From Lineolata rhizophorae (lineage: Eukaryota; Ascomycota; Dothideomycetes; Lineolatales; Lineolataceae): 64,000 bases of DNA. How positions within the stretch are numbered: position 1 is the first letter of the stretch; each line of letters opens with the position of its first letter. The notes beneath the pieces are model-generated. The model saw nothing but the letters and a program-made list of their open reading frames with translations, did no database searches and was not told where the DNA came from. This document shows positions 36,919-47,961 of this stretch, piece by piece. The translations under genes and the position numbers were made by a program. Location: NCBI GenBank assembly GCA_010093515.1, contig MU001679.1:327474-391473 (forward strand). Direction: 5' to 3'.

Positions 36919-38408
36919 ATGGCGACCACGATCGTGTCCGGTTGGCTGCAGTCGCTGAGTCGGACGGCCGCCCACAACCCGGTCACGGCGCGGGTCACGG
37001 CACTGGCCGTCGTTCTGGGCCTATACACTGCGACATGCCGGGCGCTGCGGTTCCGGCGCATCAAGGGCCTGTATAAGAAGCTCGGCGTCAAGACGCGCGC
37101 AGACATGGCCAAGATGACGGACAGAGAGGCCTGGGAGATCCAGGAGGCCGTCGGGCACCTCGAGTTCCCCGTCATCTTCGAGAAGAGCCTGGGGTTCGCG
37201 CTTTTCAAGGTGCGTTTCCGTGAACTACTTCCTGGGAGCTGGAAAAGGAGTGAAGTGGGTTCCGTTATGGCTGATCAGAACCACCGCCCGCCTCCACTCC
37301 CCAGACCTACGGCATCCCCTCCATCTCCCGTCTGCTCGTGCAGACCAAGCAGCTCTCGACGCCGGAGTACGCCGGCAAGCGCTACGCCGACACGGGCTGC
37401 CTCATCGGCGAATTCATCGCCAACGAGCCCAGTAGCCAACGCGCCCAGGAGGGCCTCGCCCGCATGAACTACCTACACTCGCACTACCAGCGCGCCGGCA
37501 AGATTTCCAACGACGATATGCTGTACACGCTGTCGCTCTTCTGCCTCGAGCCGATGCGCTGGGTCGGCCGCTACGAGTGGCGCGAGTTCTCCGAGCTCGA
37601 GCGCTGCGCAATGGGCGTCTTTTGGAAGAGCGTCGGCGACGCCATGCGCATCGAGTACGCGGGCAGCTTGCCGGGCGCGGAGACCGGCTGGAAGGACGGG
37701 ATACAGTGGTTGGAGGAGATCGAGCAGTGGAGCTCCGAGTACGAGGAAAAGCACATGATGCCGCACAGGGATAACAAGCAGACAGCCGACGAGACGCTGG
37801 CCATTTTGTTGTATTCGATGCCTAAGTCTCTCCACGGCCCGGGGCTAAAGATCGTGACGTGTTTGATGGACGATCGGCTAAGGACCGCAATGATGTGAGT
37901 GCCGGATTCTATTCGTTCTTCCTCGGCAGCCCTTTGTTGGCCAGCCGCCAAGCCCTTTCCACTCGCCCCTGTTATACTCACTTTAAAGTTCCGACAAAGG
38001 TACCCTGCCCCGCCTCCGTCCTACATGAAATTTGTAAAAGGACTTCTTAACCTGCGTGCTTTCGTCCTTCGCAATTTCTCCCTCCCGCGGCCCGATTTTC
38101 TCGCTGTCTGCAACATTACCGACCGCGACGCTAGCGGTCGCTCCCACTTCCGCTACTACGACGCCATGCCGTTCTACGTTAAGCCTACTTTGTGGAACCG
38201 GTGGGGACCAGAGGCTCTGTGGCAGCGCTTATTGGGCCTGCCGGTCCCAGGCGACAGTCCCGAACTATACATGCCGGAGGGCTTCCGTACAGAAGAAGTG
38301 GGACCAGCTACATTCAAGGGAAAGGGAGCGACATTTTATGAGAAGGACAAGGAGAGGCTGAGCCAGATGAGGACGGGTGGTTGCCCATTTACGCACGTGA
38401 TTTCATGA
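36919..38408 (+). CDS. DUF2236 / ER-bound oxygenase (MpaB-MpaB' family)
   Basis: Probable membrane-anchored haem-type oxygenase related to MpaB and rubber oxygenase. Three exons: 36919..37209, 37305..37894, 38000..38408; 429 aa. A hydrophobic segment at about residues 22-42 (VTARVTALAVVLGLYTATCR) is likely the ER anchor. The conserved family blocks follow: LIGEFIANEPSSQRAQEGLA, RMNYLHSHY (150-158, with the family R...H..Y pattern), LYTLSLFCLEPMRWV and FWKSVGDAMRIEY. After the second intron come PAPPPSYMKFVKGLLNLRAF and a Pro/Tyr-rich tail. The acceptor at 37999 was chosen because it gives MYPAPPPSY in frame. MpaB' cleaves a prenyl side chain in mycophenolic acid synthesis, but no secondary-metabolism genes lie nearby, so the substrate is unknown and housekeeping lipid oxidation is as likely. 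Confidence 0.85.
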
Positions 38409-41400
38409 CATTCCTCTATGTAGATGTATCCAGGGATCTTCATAGTCCATTTAGAGGAAACTTGGGCTAGCATTGTCAGATATGTGTATTTACCCGCAAT
38501 ATGTTAGAAACAGACTTTTAGGCGACAGAAGGTTGTGCTTATACAAAGCTATGCGAAGTGCTCATGCGGTGATTGCGTGATGTAACACGTGACAATGTTG
38601 ACAAAGCTTACCATCTGATTTGACTATTATCATTTGTTGAACATACTATAATTTGAAATCGAGAATAGCATTCGTCAACTTAGATAAAGGGGGCTACTGC
38701 CTTTCTGCTAAGGGTGATATCGTGCGGCTAGGGCAAAACCACACTGACAGATTAGGAAACAGCACTGGACAAATGCAACCGGAGACTTTATTAGACTTTG
38801 ATCCACTTCTCTTGCGGATGAAATGTTGCACACTTCAAGGACAACACCGAAAGAAGAGGTCAGACTATATTTAAGCCGTCCGCATCTGTCCGGTTGTGCC
38901 AAGGCCCTGGAATTCTATTCAGTGTCTCATTATTAGTGCGCCACCGAAACACTGATAAGTGATCAATAACCGAAGAGCAGAGACAAGCGAGCTTTTACGG
39001 ACTTTAGTTCGGCTTCTGAAATATATATACACGGGATCCGGCCACGCAGAGCAGGACTGGGTAAGCTCGAGCTAGTACAGGGGGCCTTATAGAGCTAAAG
39101 AACCAACTTTCCACAAAAGGTCGAGGGATATGATTGGCTGAAATATGTTTCTTGGGGAGTAGACTCGGCTGTAGTTGGAGGAACCCAGCAGGCCGGACCG
39201 GAAAGATTTGTCTGGCCGACCTGGGTCGGAAGTATTGGAACTCAGCATGTCTCAGTCACGGGACGAATCCTGACCGTCCGTCACGCCTCGCCGGATGGGG
39301 GCCGAAAAGGTCATGCTGGGGAACCGAGTGTAGTAGACTGCTGGGTGACTGCAGCAACTTCTCCACGGCTCCCACGGTGCGCCTAACCCGAGTCCCCGGC
39401 CGAACTGGTGAAAGCTACTCCGTACCACCCGAGCGAGTGCAAGGAACGGCCCCCGCTTCCAACACAGAGGTGGCCATGTGGCAAACAAGGTACGGCGCAA
39501 GGAGACTTTGACTAGCTGGTAAGCATAACGCACGCTCCAACAAGAAGGGCCTACCAGAGCTTGAACCGACGTTTGTGGCCGCCCGAACGGTAAGCATCTT
39601 CTACGGCCAAGGTGCCTGATCCGCCTACAGGTGTCCGCCTGGGTACTGTGCTAGGAAGTACACAGCTACCTACGCCTACCTTGACCCCGTCTACGCCGAA
39701 TGTTCAGGGGCTGGCCCGCCTGAGCGGAACTGTGGAGTGCCACGTTGCAGAGTCAGACGGACGCGGGAGCCCCGTGCTGGTGGTGCATCAAGTAGGGCTG
39801 TGGGCGGAGCGCCTAGGCGGACAACGCCAAGCGTGACGGTTTCCGTGCGCTGTGCCCGCCGCTAGAATGTGCACACCTAACGAAGCCGAGGCCTTAGACC
39901 CGGATAAGATGCAAAGTGAGTAGCTATCTCGACATACCTGTCCGGCTGGAACCGACTCAAACCTGCCGCCAGTCCAAAGTGACCACTCGGTTCGCGGTTT
40001 CCGCGTCTGAGTCAATATGACACGGGATATTTCCTTGACTTTGCGAGTGACACCAAGACCGACAGGGGGATCGCTTTGGGTAATTCACGAGCGAGTTTGG
40101 ATGTTTCGTTCAGCCAGGACGGCGAGCGGACGCATTACTCATCTAAGATCAAGCTTAAACTCGACTCGGCCAATGGGACAGCGACAGTGAGATCTGGGGC
40201 AGGCTCGCAGATTTGGGACGGGGCGCCTGGGGCCCGGCGCCAGATGCGGCAAGCAAGACCAGGAGAGGCTACTTTATAGCGCGGTTGCATCAGCCATGAT
40301 GAAGGAGCGTGCGTGCTATTCCCGTCGCGTGGTCAAAGGCCACTGACTAAGGGCCTTTTATTTTTGTGACTGGTGGAGAGTGCGGGACGCCGGCGATGAG
40401 CTTGGCCCTTAGCTAAGGGCGAGCGCCACGGCTTCGGGCTGGCCGACTTCCAGAAGGCTTCGCTGCAGCCGCACGAGCAGGGGTCTGTGGCAGCGCACCA
40501 GCCGCACAGCGAGACGGTGTGTGTGGCTGCCAAGCGCGCGCGGGCGGGGTTGCACGCAGCCACGCCAGCGCACGCCTGGGACAGTCGGTGAGAATTCGTC
40601 TGTGTGCCCCGCCATGTGCTCCGCGCCGGCCACGCCTTGAGCCACGCCCAGCAACGCCCAGCGCGCCGAGGAGCCCGCGACTTACCTACATGTCTGGGGA
40701 TGACAGGCTCGAACAAATTAGATTGCCCGTCCTCCGAAGCGACCGCCGAGGCGCTGCTCGCGTGCGACGTGCGAGGGAACTCTTAGACTCTTTCGGAAGA
40801 CGCCTGTGCTTGAGCGGACGCGCTTGGCTAATGCTCGCTGCATGCGTCGAAAGCGACTCATCCGCCCGTCGCTCTCACGGGGTCGAAAGCCAACGTGCAG
40901 CCTCGCTTCGCGTTGCGCCATTGCTGGCCGGAGTGGAGCTGCGGGTGGCAGAGTTCCTTGCACATACGTAGTAGGGTCGTGACAAATGGATCGGTGATAG
41001 CTCGTAGGGCTCTGGCCGGATACATTCTACGTGCGTATTAAAAATGCCCCATCCCACGCTGACCGTCGAGGCCGGTGACGTGCCAGGCAGAGCGCCTGCG
41101 GGGGTGAGCCGCCGGCACTTTTGTCAGCCGGCGCGCAGGCGTGTTGGCGCGGGCACTAGTCAGCCCTATAGGACGAGAGCGAAGCGCTCCAGTGATGGCG
41201 TACATACCTACACGCATATCTGTAATCGGAAAGTTCATTTCTATCCGACAAGACGATGCGACGATTACCCACAGCCAAAGCGAGGCTGGTACGTACCGGT
41301 ATGTGCATTGATTTGTCGGCTTGCCCAAGGCTTTCCTTAGCACCCGCCGCTTAGAAGGTACGCCCCGCAATGAGGCAGCGGGTACTGTACGTACGCAGTG

Positions 41401-43183
41401 CGCGGGACGCTGACTACCCATGGCAGGCTGCGACGATGATTTGTGTTTGGACGGAGCGACAATCGTTGAAGTCATGGAAGGGCCGTCCGGCGGAGCCCCG
41501 GAGTTGACGGGGCAAGTTGCTCGCGGTCGCAAAGTGACTCCGCGCTCGCTAACGCCAGGCTGCGGTTGGATGGGTGCGCCCGACCGGCGGCCATTACTAA
41601 CTAAAGTCCGCCCTTGGCCAAGGCTGGCTGTCCGTCGCTACGGCCATAAGCACCGCCCGTGCTACGGCCGACCCGAAAGGGGATAATGGGTCGGAATGTC
41701 GCCGCCCGATCGCCGAGACGGCGGACCAAGAGTCGAACGTGCGACGCGGAACCTTTTCTTTTTTGGCCGCTGCCTGGCACGATGCTTTGGCGGAACCAGC
41801 TGGTTTTATCCCGTGTCCGGGGCCGAGGAGGTTACGGACGAAAGATCAGGCAGCAGCCGACTCCCGCCAAAGAGGACGAAAACGGCAGCCGACAGAGCGG
41901 CCGGCCGCGAGGCAGTAACGCCATTTGGAGCCGGGCTTGCGAAGGCGGAGCCACAGGGGCCAGGCTGCCACAACGACGCCCACCGCCCAAAGCGAGCGGG
42001 CCGCGTAGATGACCGATGTGGCCCGCTCCCACATTGGACGGCGGCTGCTGACTGTGTGGCTCCCACCCCCTGCGCCGTCAAACAGAGCATGCCCACCTAC
42101 GCTCAGAGAGGCAGTAGGTTGCGGGCTGCCCTCGTACGCTGCGAGGACGCAGCGTCGCATGCAGGGCGTATTGTTGTGTGCGCGCGCAACGTCGCGTTTC
42201 GCGCTGGGCGGTGCGCTATTGCAGCCGCGCACTGCCAGAACAATTGGTTTCCCCTAGGAGCAACCGTCGCGGGCACACGCGTGGCCGCGCCGGAGCCGAC
42301 GGAGCCGCGCGCAGCCAGGCAGCAGAATCGATCGAGCGCAGACAATGAACGAGGCGACGACGTCGGCGTTGTAGCTTGTCGTCCGAGGAGCCGAAGGGCG
42401 CGACAACAACACCGACAACGATGCCAAGGTCCACGCGGTTGCGCGTGTGTATGTAGGCATGCACGTACTCCGTAGGAGATTAGGAGATAACGGGGGTTGG
42501 GCCCACGGCCGAGAAGCTGCACACACGCGGGCAGGGCGGATGATGGACGGGCTGAATCAGTGGATGCACAGCAGAACGGGCGGGGGGATGAATCATCAAG
42601 GGCAGCGGCGCGCAGGGGCCGGGGTTCGGGGTGACGGACGAGCTTTGAAATCTATCCGACCGCTCGGGGCCAGGGCTAACGGCCGCAGGGCGCGCGCCCC
42701 GGGCGCTCGGCCAGCTTGCAAAGCGGTGTGCGCGTGCGTCGGCGATTGCGAAAGGCCCGAGCCCTGCACCTCGCCGTGCAGGGGTCCGCTCCGACCGTCA
42801 GCCTCCGCCGGGCAATACAAAGGCGCGCTGCAATCCGCAGCTTCCGCCTAACAAGACATCGTCAGACACCAGCTGCACGCTTCGAAAGAGCACAAATATC
42901 AGAGCTACCCCACCTCCTGAACGCTGCTCGTCTTCGGATCTTGCAACACCACGACGCTCCAACAGCAACTCCATCACGCAGACGCTGGCACGCCTTCGGC
43001 TCCGACCCACCAAGCTTCAACTCCACTTAGCCTAGCCTAAGCGAGCACCTCCTATTGGACCACACCGTAAGCCGCCCTCGCCTAGTCATAACATGAGAAA
43101 AAAGAGAGTTCCCTAGGCACTGACTCACTCTACCTCAGGCAACCCATTATATATTCCAACGCAGAGCTCCAAACACCGCCGCG
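38409..43183. other. 4.8-kb gene-poor region
   Basis: No reading frame here resembles a known family, and none can be chained across plausible introns into a recognisable protein. The left part (about 38410-39130) is AT-rich; the right part (about 40300-42900) is GC-rich and full of overlapping Arg/Ala/Pro-rich frames on both strands, which is the pattern of non-coding GC-rich DNA. A CATACGTAGTA motif is at 40963-40973. The final few hundred bases are presumably the promoter of the acidic-protein gene, with TTATATATT at 43147-43155. Confidence 0.45.
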
Positions 43184-43975
43184 ATGCCTTCCAATCTTCG
43201 CATTCAGACCCAATTCGAGCCAGTCTCCGCAGAGACCACTCGCGCCCGCATCCCTTCTCAGCTGCACGCCCAGAAGAAGCAGAAAATGAGTCTCTCGCAA
43301 ACCTACTTCATCGCCGCATCGGCGCGCTCCAAGCTCGGCAAGGAAGCCTCCCGCGCCGATCACGACCTGAGGCTGCTCGTCGGCCACGCCAACCTGCTCG
43401 ACTCTCTCATGCTCGACCTCCAGGACGCCGAGCGCGATCAGGAGGCCTGGTTCCATGAAACCGTCCACAAGGCCCAGAAGGCCGATAAGCCGCGACATGT
43501 CACTTGGGTGGACTCGATCCCAGAGGACGCTTACGAGGAGGAGGAGGACGACGCCGCCTCTGACAGCTCCGACAGCGACGAGGAGGATATCTTCGAGGAG
43601 GAGATCGTCGTCGCGCCCGTGCAGCGTCTGCCGTCGCCGCCAGCTCCGCGGGTGAGCACCCAGGAGATCGAGGACGAGGATGAGGACGACTTCTACGAGG
43701 ACCTAGAGGATGACGAAGAGCATGCCCTCACTCGCGTCTCCTCCTCAGCCCAGCCTCCCGAACTCATCCACGAAGACTCCGATTCCGACGACGACTCGAT
43801 GCCGCCGTCGCCTCCTCAACCGACCATGGAGTACACCGAGAATGCAAGGCAGTCAATCAAGTCCGCCAACTACTACAACAGACACCCAGCGCTCTCGGAG
43901 TCGGAGCAGAATACCTTCGTGCAAGAAGGATTCTTCATCCCCGAGAGGAGTGCGCCGCTCATCACGTCATATTGA
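43184..43975 (+). CDS. Conserved acidic fungal protein of unknown function
   Basis: Single-exon gene, 263 aa. I do not know a named family, but the amino-terminal half looks like a real conserved domain: NLRIQTQFEPVSAE, SLSQTYFIAASARSKLGKEA and RADHDLRLLVGHANLLDSLM form amphipathic helices, followed by WFHETV and RHVTWVDSI. Residues about 115-215 are strongly acidic (several Asp/Glu/Ser runs), resembling histone-chaperone or transcription-factor tails, and the last 45 residues (ENARQSIKSANYYNRHP, FIPERSAPLITSY) look ordered again. Codon use is regular and C/G-ending, unlike the shadow frames. A TATA-like element lies about 30-37 bp upstream of the ATG, which is close for an mRNA start, so it may not be functional. 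Nuclear location would be my guess, by charge only. Confidence 0.75.
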   Translation: MPSNLRIQTQFEPVSAETTRARIPSQLHAQKKQKMSLSQTYFIAASARSKLGKEASRADHDLRLLVGHANLLDSLMLDLQDAERDQEAWFHETVHKAQKADKPRHVTWVDSIPEDAYEEEEDDAASDSSDSDEEDIFEEEIVVAPVQRLPSPPAPRVSTQEIEDEDEDDFYEDLEDDEEHALTRVSSSAQPPELIHEDSDSDDDSMPPSPPQPTMEYTENARQSIKSANYYNRHPALSESEQNTFVQEGFFIPERSAPLITSY

Positions 43976-46356
43976 GCGTAGCGCGATCTCTTTGCTCCGA
44001 TTTCAGCGTGTCTTTTTTTTTTTGGCGATACCCGTACTGCATAGCGATTAAACATGCGAGCGTATGCGGCCATCTGCATTCAGCCTTGGTGTCATGGTTT
44101 CTTTTCCTCTTCTTCTTTTTTCTACGCTTTCTCCTTTACGAAATCGCATGGAGGGCTGGTTTTATTTTAGCGCTAGGAACATTTCCGCTCATATCTTGGA
44201 ACTGCTGGACATCGCTTCGATTGGGTGGAGGAGTCGGAAGGAATAACATGATGCCTCGGTCAGTCGGAGGGGCCGCAGTATCCACCTGATCTCCCTCGCC
44301 CAAGTGGCTGAGGTGGAGACATCTGGAGTCTACATCATAGGTAGCAATAAACAAAGCAAAAAATGCTCAATTGTCCAAATTCTTCGCTCTACTGCCCCCG
44401 CATGTGATGCACGAACGCCTTGCTGATTTGAAGGCTCCGGCCGCTTAGCGATGCTTGAGCTAATCGAAGATCGATATGTTGGATGCCGGATCGCCGAGGG
44501 GGGTTCAGTGTTGGTCGCCGTGGTCGCTTACGGATCTGAGCCGTCACAGGTCGCGGACCCCACCACGACATCTGTAAGGCTGGCTTTCCCGTACCGATTA
44601 CGGAAGTTAACCATTACCAACCCGCCGCCTCCAGCACCTCGCACATTGATTCCATGACCGTTCACTCTGTCATACAAGTTCCCGCTCTCAACGTACACCT
44701 ACCACGTATGCTCTACAAGTCAAGTTCGGCGCACTTCCGCGGCCTTCGTCATAGATATGCAGGCGGCGGTTTAGGTACGTGTTCAACGCTAAAACTTAGG
44801 CTTCACGATTCGATTTGTAATTTTTGCTATTTCTTCGGCGCGGTTCCAATGTCTTCGACGAGATGTGTCGAACGTCTCGCTTCTCTCCGGAACGTTCGTA
44901 ACTTAGTACGTGTCGGCCTAGCCAGAATGTGCAGTGTGCACTCCGCACAAAGAGAACTTTCTCATGGTTGATGGGCCAACGGCGTCGGTCGGCTTTAAAC
45001 GGAAATAATCCCCGTCGAGTCAACTCGGCGAAAGTGAGTCGTTCGCACTTCCAACGGCCCTCGACGTCGAATACATATCGAAATGACCCGGAACCGGGGA
45101 TGAGCTAAGCGCTACGCTTCCTCCCGTGGGCCCATTTGGCCGCATCCGAATGTCCAATATTCTCCTTCGAGCAAATGCAAGGCGGTCGGTCTGCAGTTCC
45201 CGCAGTTTCACACATAATATCGAGAGTATCCTTCCGAGATGGATGCCGCGAGCCGCGCGCACCGTCCTGATGGTCCCGGGGACCGTTCTCGCTGGTTCGG
45301 ATGGCGGCTCGTGGGCACGCGGAACGCTCGGACCGTCCACGGGCCACGGCCACGGCGTCCGCGGCGTCCGGCGGGTGCCTGCGGAGCCAGACGAGATCCG
45401 GGCCCCGCTCGTTCGGTACGTACCCACTTCCGCGGCGCCCTCGTGCAACGCCACAAGGCCACGTGAGCACCGCGAAGCGGACGGAGGCATTCGCGGTCGG
45501 CGACAGGCCGGCCGATCCGACGAGCTCGGCCGCATCAGGCGACATCGGCGAGGATATTCGCGCAGTCTCCGAAAGACATCGCGCCGGGCGGTTTTCGGGG
45601 ACTTTGTGACTTCTGTAGACTTGAACGGTTTTGCTGGTGCCCAATCTCGCCGACTGCATGACCCTATTCTATCCAATAGCCGCGCCTGCGCCGTTTTTGA
45701 ATTTCCAGTTCTTGTGATCGGAACGATTCAATATGGATCGAAACTCGTGATAGAGCTAAACACCTTTGCTTTATTCGGGCTTTGTGGCTAGGTTGCAAAA
45801 ACCACGTGCGAACCAGAGTGCGGCATTCATACGGTTCACCACTCACTGTTAAACGCAATCGAGCACCAGCAAGCCAAATAATCAATAGCTTCCTTTGCCC
45901 CCCTCCTCATAACGGCTAGGGTTCCGCCTCAAACCAAAGGTCGCCCCTTTGACTTCAAATACGTCTCCAGTCCCTCCATCATGCTTGTGCTCAAGACTCC
46001 GACTGCCCCAACGTTCAGTCAAAGTACTGCTTGCATGCTAACTGGAGACACTGCTCACTGCAAAGAATCGTAGGACCAGGCCTCATTGTTTGCGGTCCTT
46101 TGACGGATCCACGTCCATGCGATCCTTCGAATTGTACAACATACGGCCCTAGGATGCTACAGAAGAAATTAGCAGTCTACGAGTCTCGATATCATGTCTT
46201 CTCATATTTTGACATACTTTCTTCGCTTCGTAAGTCGGCGCGTTTCATGTCGCGGACAAACGTAATACTCCTTGCAGTAAACAAGCACCTTCCAAAATGT
46301 TGTCGTCCGCTCTTCGATGTCTCAGTTGCACCACCAGCATTGGCTTCTCCCTTTAC
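43976..46356. other. Gene-free stretch between the acidic-protein gene and RTF2
   Basis: About 2.4 kb without a supported gene. The two neighbours converge on it, so it should contain both 3' untranslated regions. A T-run lies at 44013-44022 and an AATAAA hexamer at 44345-44350. A GC-rich island at about 45230-45560 produces overlapping Arg/Ala-rich frames on both strands (for example plus 45126-45791 and minus 45020-45676) that I regard as chance. Confidence 0.45.
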
Positions 46357-47424
46357 TCACCGTTTGTCATGGGTGCCCATGGCGTAGCCTCGCGACATGA
46401 AATCATTCTTATAACCCGACTTTGAGCCACGCTCTGCCGAGGAAGTGAACAAGCTCTTCAAATTTTCGCTGGTCTGCACCTTACGTCGCTTGCTTCGCGC
46501 TTCCTCACTTTTGAGCACCTTTGACGTGATCGACGCCAACGCAGCGTTCTTAATGTTGCCCGTCTCGTTTGTTGATGTGTTAGAGATTGGGGCCTCATTT
46601 ATTCCTTTAACACCCGAAGGCTGTTCTTCTTCCCCATTGGTGTCGGACTTTGGAGTGTCTTTCTTTCTCTTCTTTCCGCCACCGGGCGCCTTTTTGAGTG
46701 AATGCGTCAATCCTTTTTCTTTGAGCGTCTTCATTCGCAATGACAGGCGTGATATATCGTCCGCAGAAGTTGGCAGAATCGGGATCACATCATTGGCCGC
46801 AAAAGACTCATTGCACTACGTGGCGCGCGGGAATTAGCAGCTTAGTAAATAGTTCGGGGACAGGAAAGCCAAGCTTACCTGCAGGCATTTTTCTTCAGCA
46901 ATCTCCTTGATAGCTGCCTCGGAGAACACGTGGCCGCAAGGCACCAGATAGACAGCCTTAACGCCGGCGCCAAGCGTCCTATTTGTGATGGGGCAAACCC
47001 ACTTCTCCTGCCGGGTGCCGGATTTTTGGCCCTCGTCCACCTCAACCTCGAATTTGACCTCGACCACATCCTTCACATTCTTGACTGCCCCCATTAGAAC
47101 CTTATCGGCCTCGGCCTTGTTGATGCTGTTTCCGACCACGTCATCACTGGGAAGCAGGTATTCGAGAATAGAGTCCTTGTTGTACAACTTGCCGGACGAG
47201 TCCGAGACGACGGGTCGCGCGAGCTGCTTGCGCGAGAGCGGGTCCGTAGTCCAGAAGTACTCTTGTTGCTCGTGCCGGGATTCCTTCAGTTCAGTGATCG
47301 TCGGGTTGCGCGCCGCTTCCTTGACCAGCTCGCGGCGCTTTGGGATGCTGCCGCAATGTCGAAGTCAGCTATGATCGAGAGCAGATCTTTACACGAGGCC
47401 CTACCTGCCGCCGTCGTTACCCAT
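46357..47424 (-). CDS. RTF2: Replication termination factor 2 (Rtf2) family protein
   Basis: Nuclear protein that stabilises paused replication forks in fission yeast and acts in fork restart and splicing in other eukaryotes (family knowledge). Three exons: 47424..47405 (20 nt), 47347..46879, 46815..46357; 315 aa. It starts MGNDGGSIPKRRELVKEA, as Rtf2 proteins do, followed by EYFWTTDPLSRKQLARPVVS and YNKDSILEYLL. The C2HC2-type RING-like domain is visible as KWVCPITNRTLG, VYLVPCGHVFSEAAI and, across the second intron, CLQ/CNESFAANDVIPI. The C-terminal 110 residues are Lys/Ser-rich and basic with KKRKKD and RSKRRK, likely nuclear localisation signals. The tiny first exon is required: without it the protein lacks a Met and the MGNDGG start. 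It is followed by the aldo/keto reductase gene on the same strand, 537 bp upstream. Confidence 0.92.
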
Positions 47425-47961
47425 GATGAAATTAGAACGGCTATGAGCTGGACGAGTGCCGCACGCTGGCGCCGAGTGGAAGGGAAAGAAGGCAGGACGG
47501 TAGTCGGAGTCGGAAGCAACGGTGCAAAGCAGCGGCGAAGTGGCGCTGCCTTGCAGGTCGTGGCAAACACAAGGGCCCATGTAGTGGTCCGTGCATACTA
47601 CCGCCCTTCTAGGTATAGCAGCACCGATGAAGAATCGTTGCACGTGATGAGGCTTGTAGGTTGCAGGAGCCTCCTGAATCGAGAAATCCAGAAGACTGCG
47701 GGGAGAGCATCTCGCCCAAGTGAGTACGTACTCTCACGGCCTGTAGTTCAGCCCACCGTACGGAGTAGGAAAAACTAAGCGAGCATATTTGTTTAACCAG
47801 ATGGGCCCGATTGTTGAGAACTTTAGATGACTTCGGGAATCTATTCTAAGCTTCCAACGACGAGACTGAACCGCGGTAGTCGAGAAAGCGAAACGTATCT
47901 ACAAACTGCAAGGCTACTCAAATATTCGTCCATAATAAGGCTTCGATCCCATGCTAGAGCA
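47425..47961. promoter_or_regulatory. Promoter region of RTF2
   Basis: This 537-bp gap lies between the reductase stop and the RTF2 start, both minus strand. I see no coding frame and no clear core-promoter element; the part near 47750-47950 is AT-richer. Confidence 0.45.

Noticed and set aside
36919-38408. Secondary-metabolite cluster around the MpaB'-like oxygenase
   Set aside because: No polyketide synthase, prenyltransferase, P450 or transporter gene lies within the window near it.
41700-41760. Possible minus-strand tRNA B-box (GTTCGACTC)
   Set aside because: The flanking bases do not pair into a T-stem and no A-box lies at the right distance.
45020-45791. Overlapping open frames of about 220 codons on both strands
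   Set aside because: A local GC-rich island; neither translation shows a motif, and both are Arg/Ala/Ser-rich.
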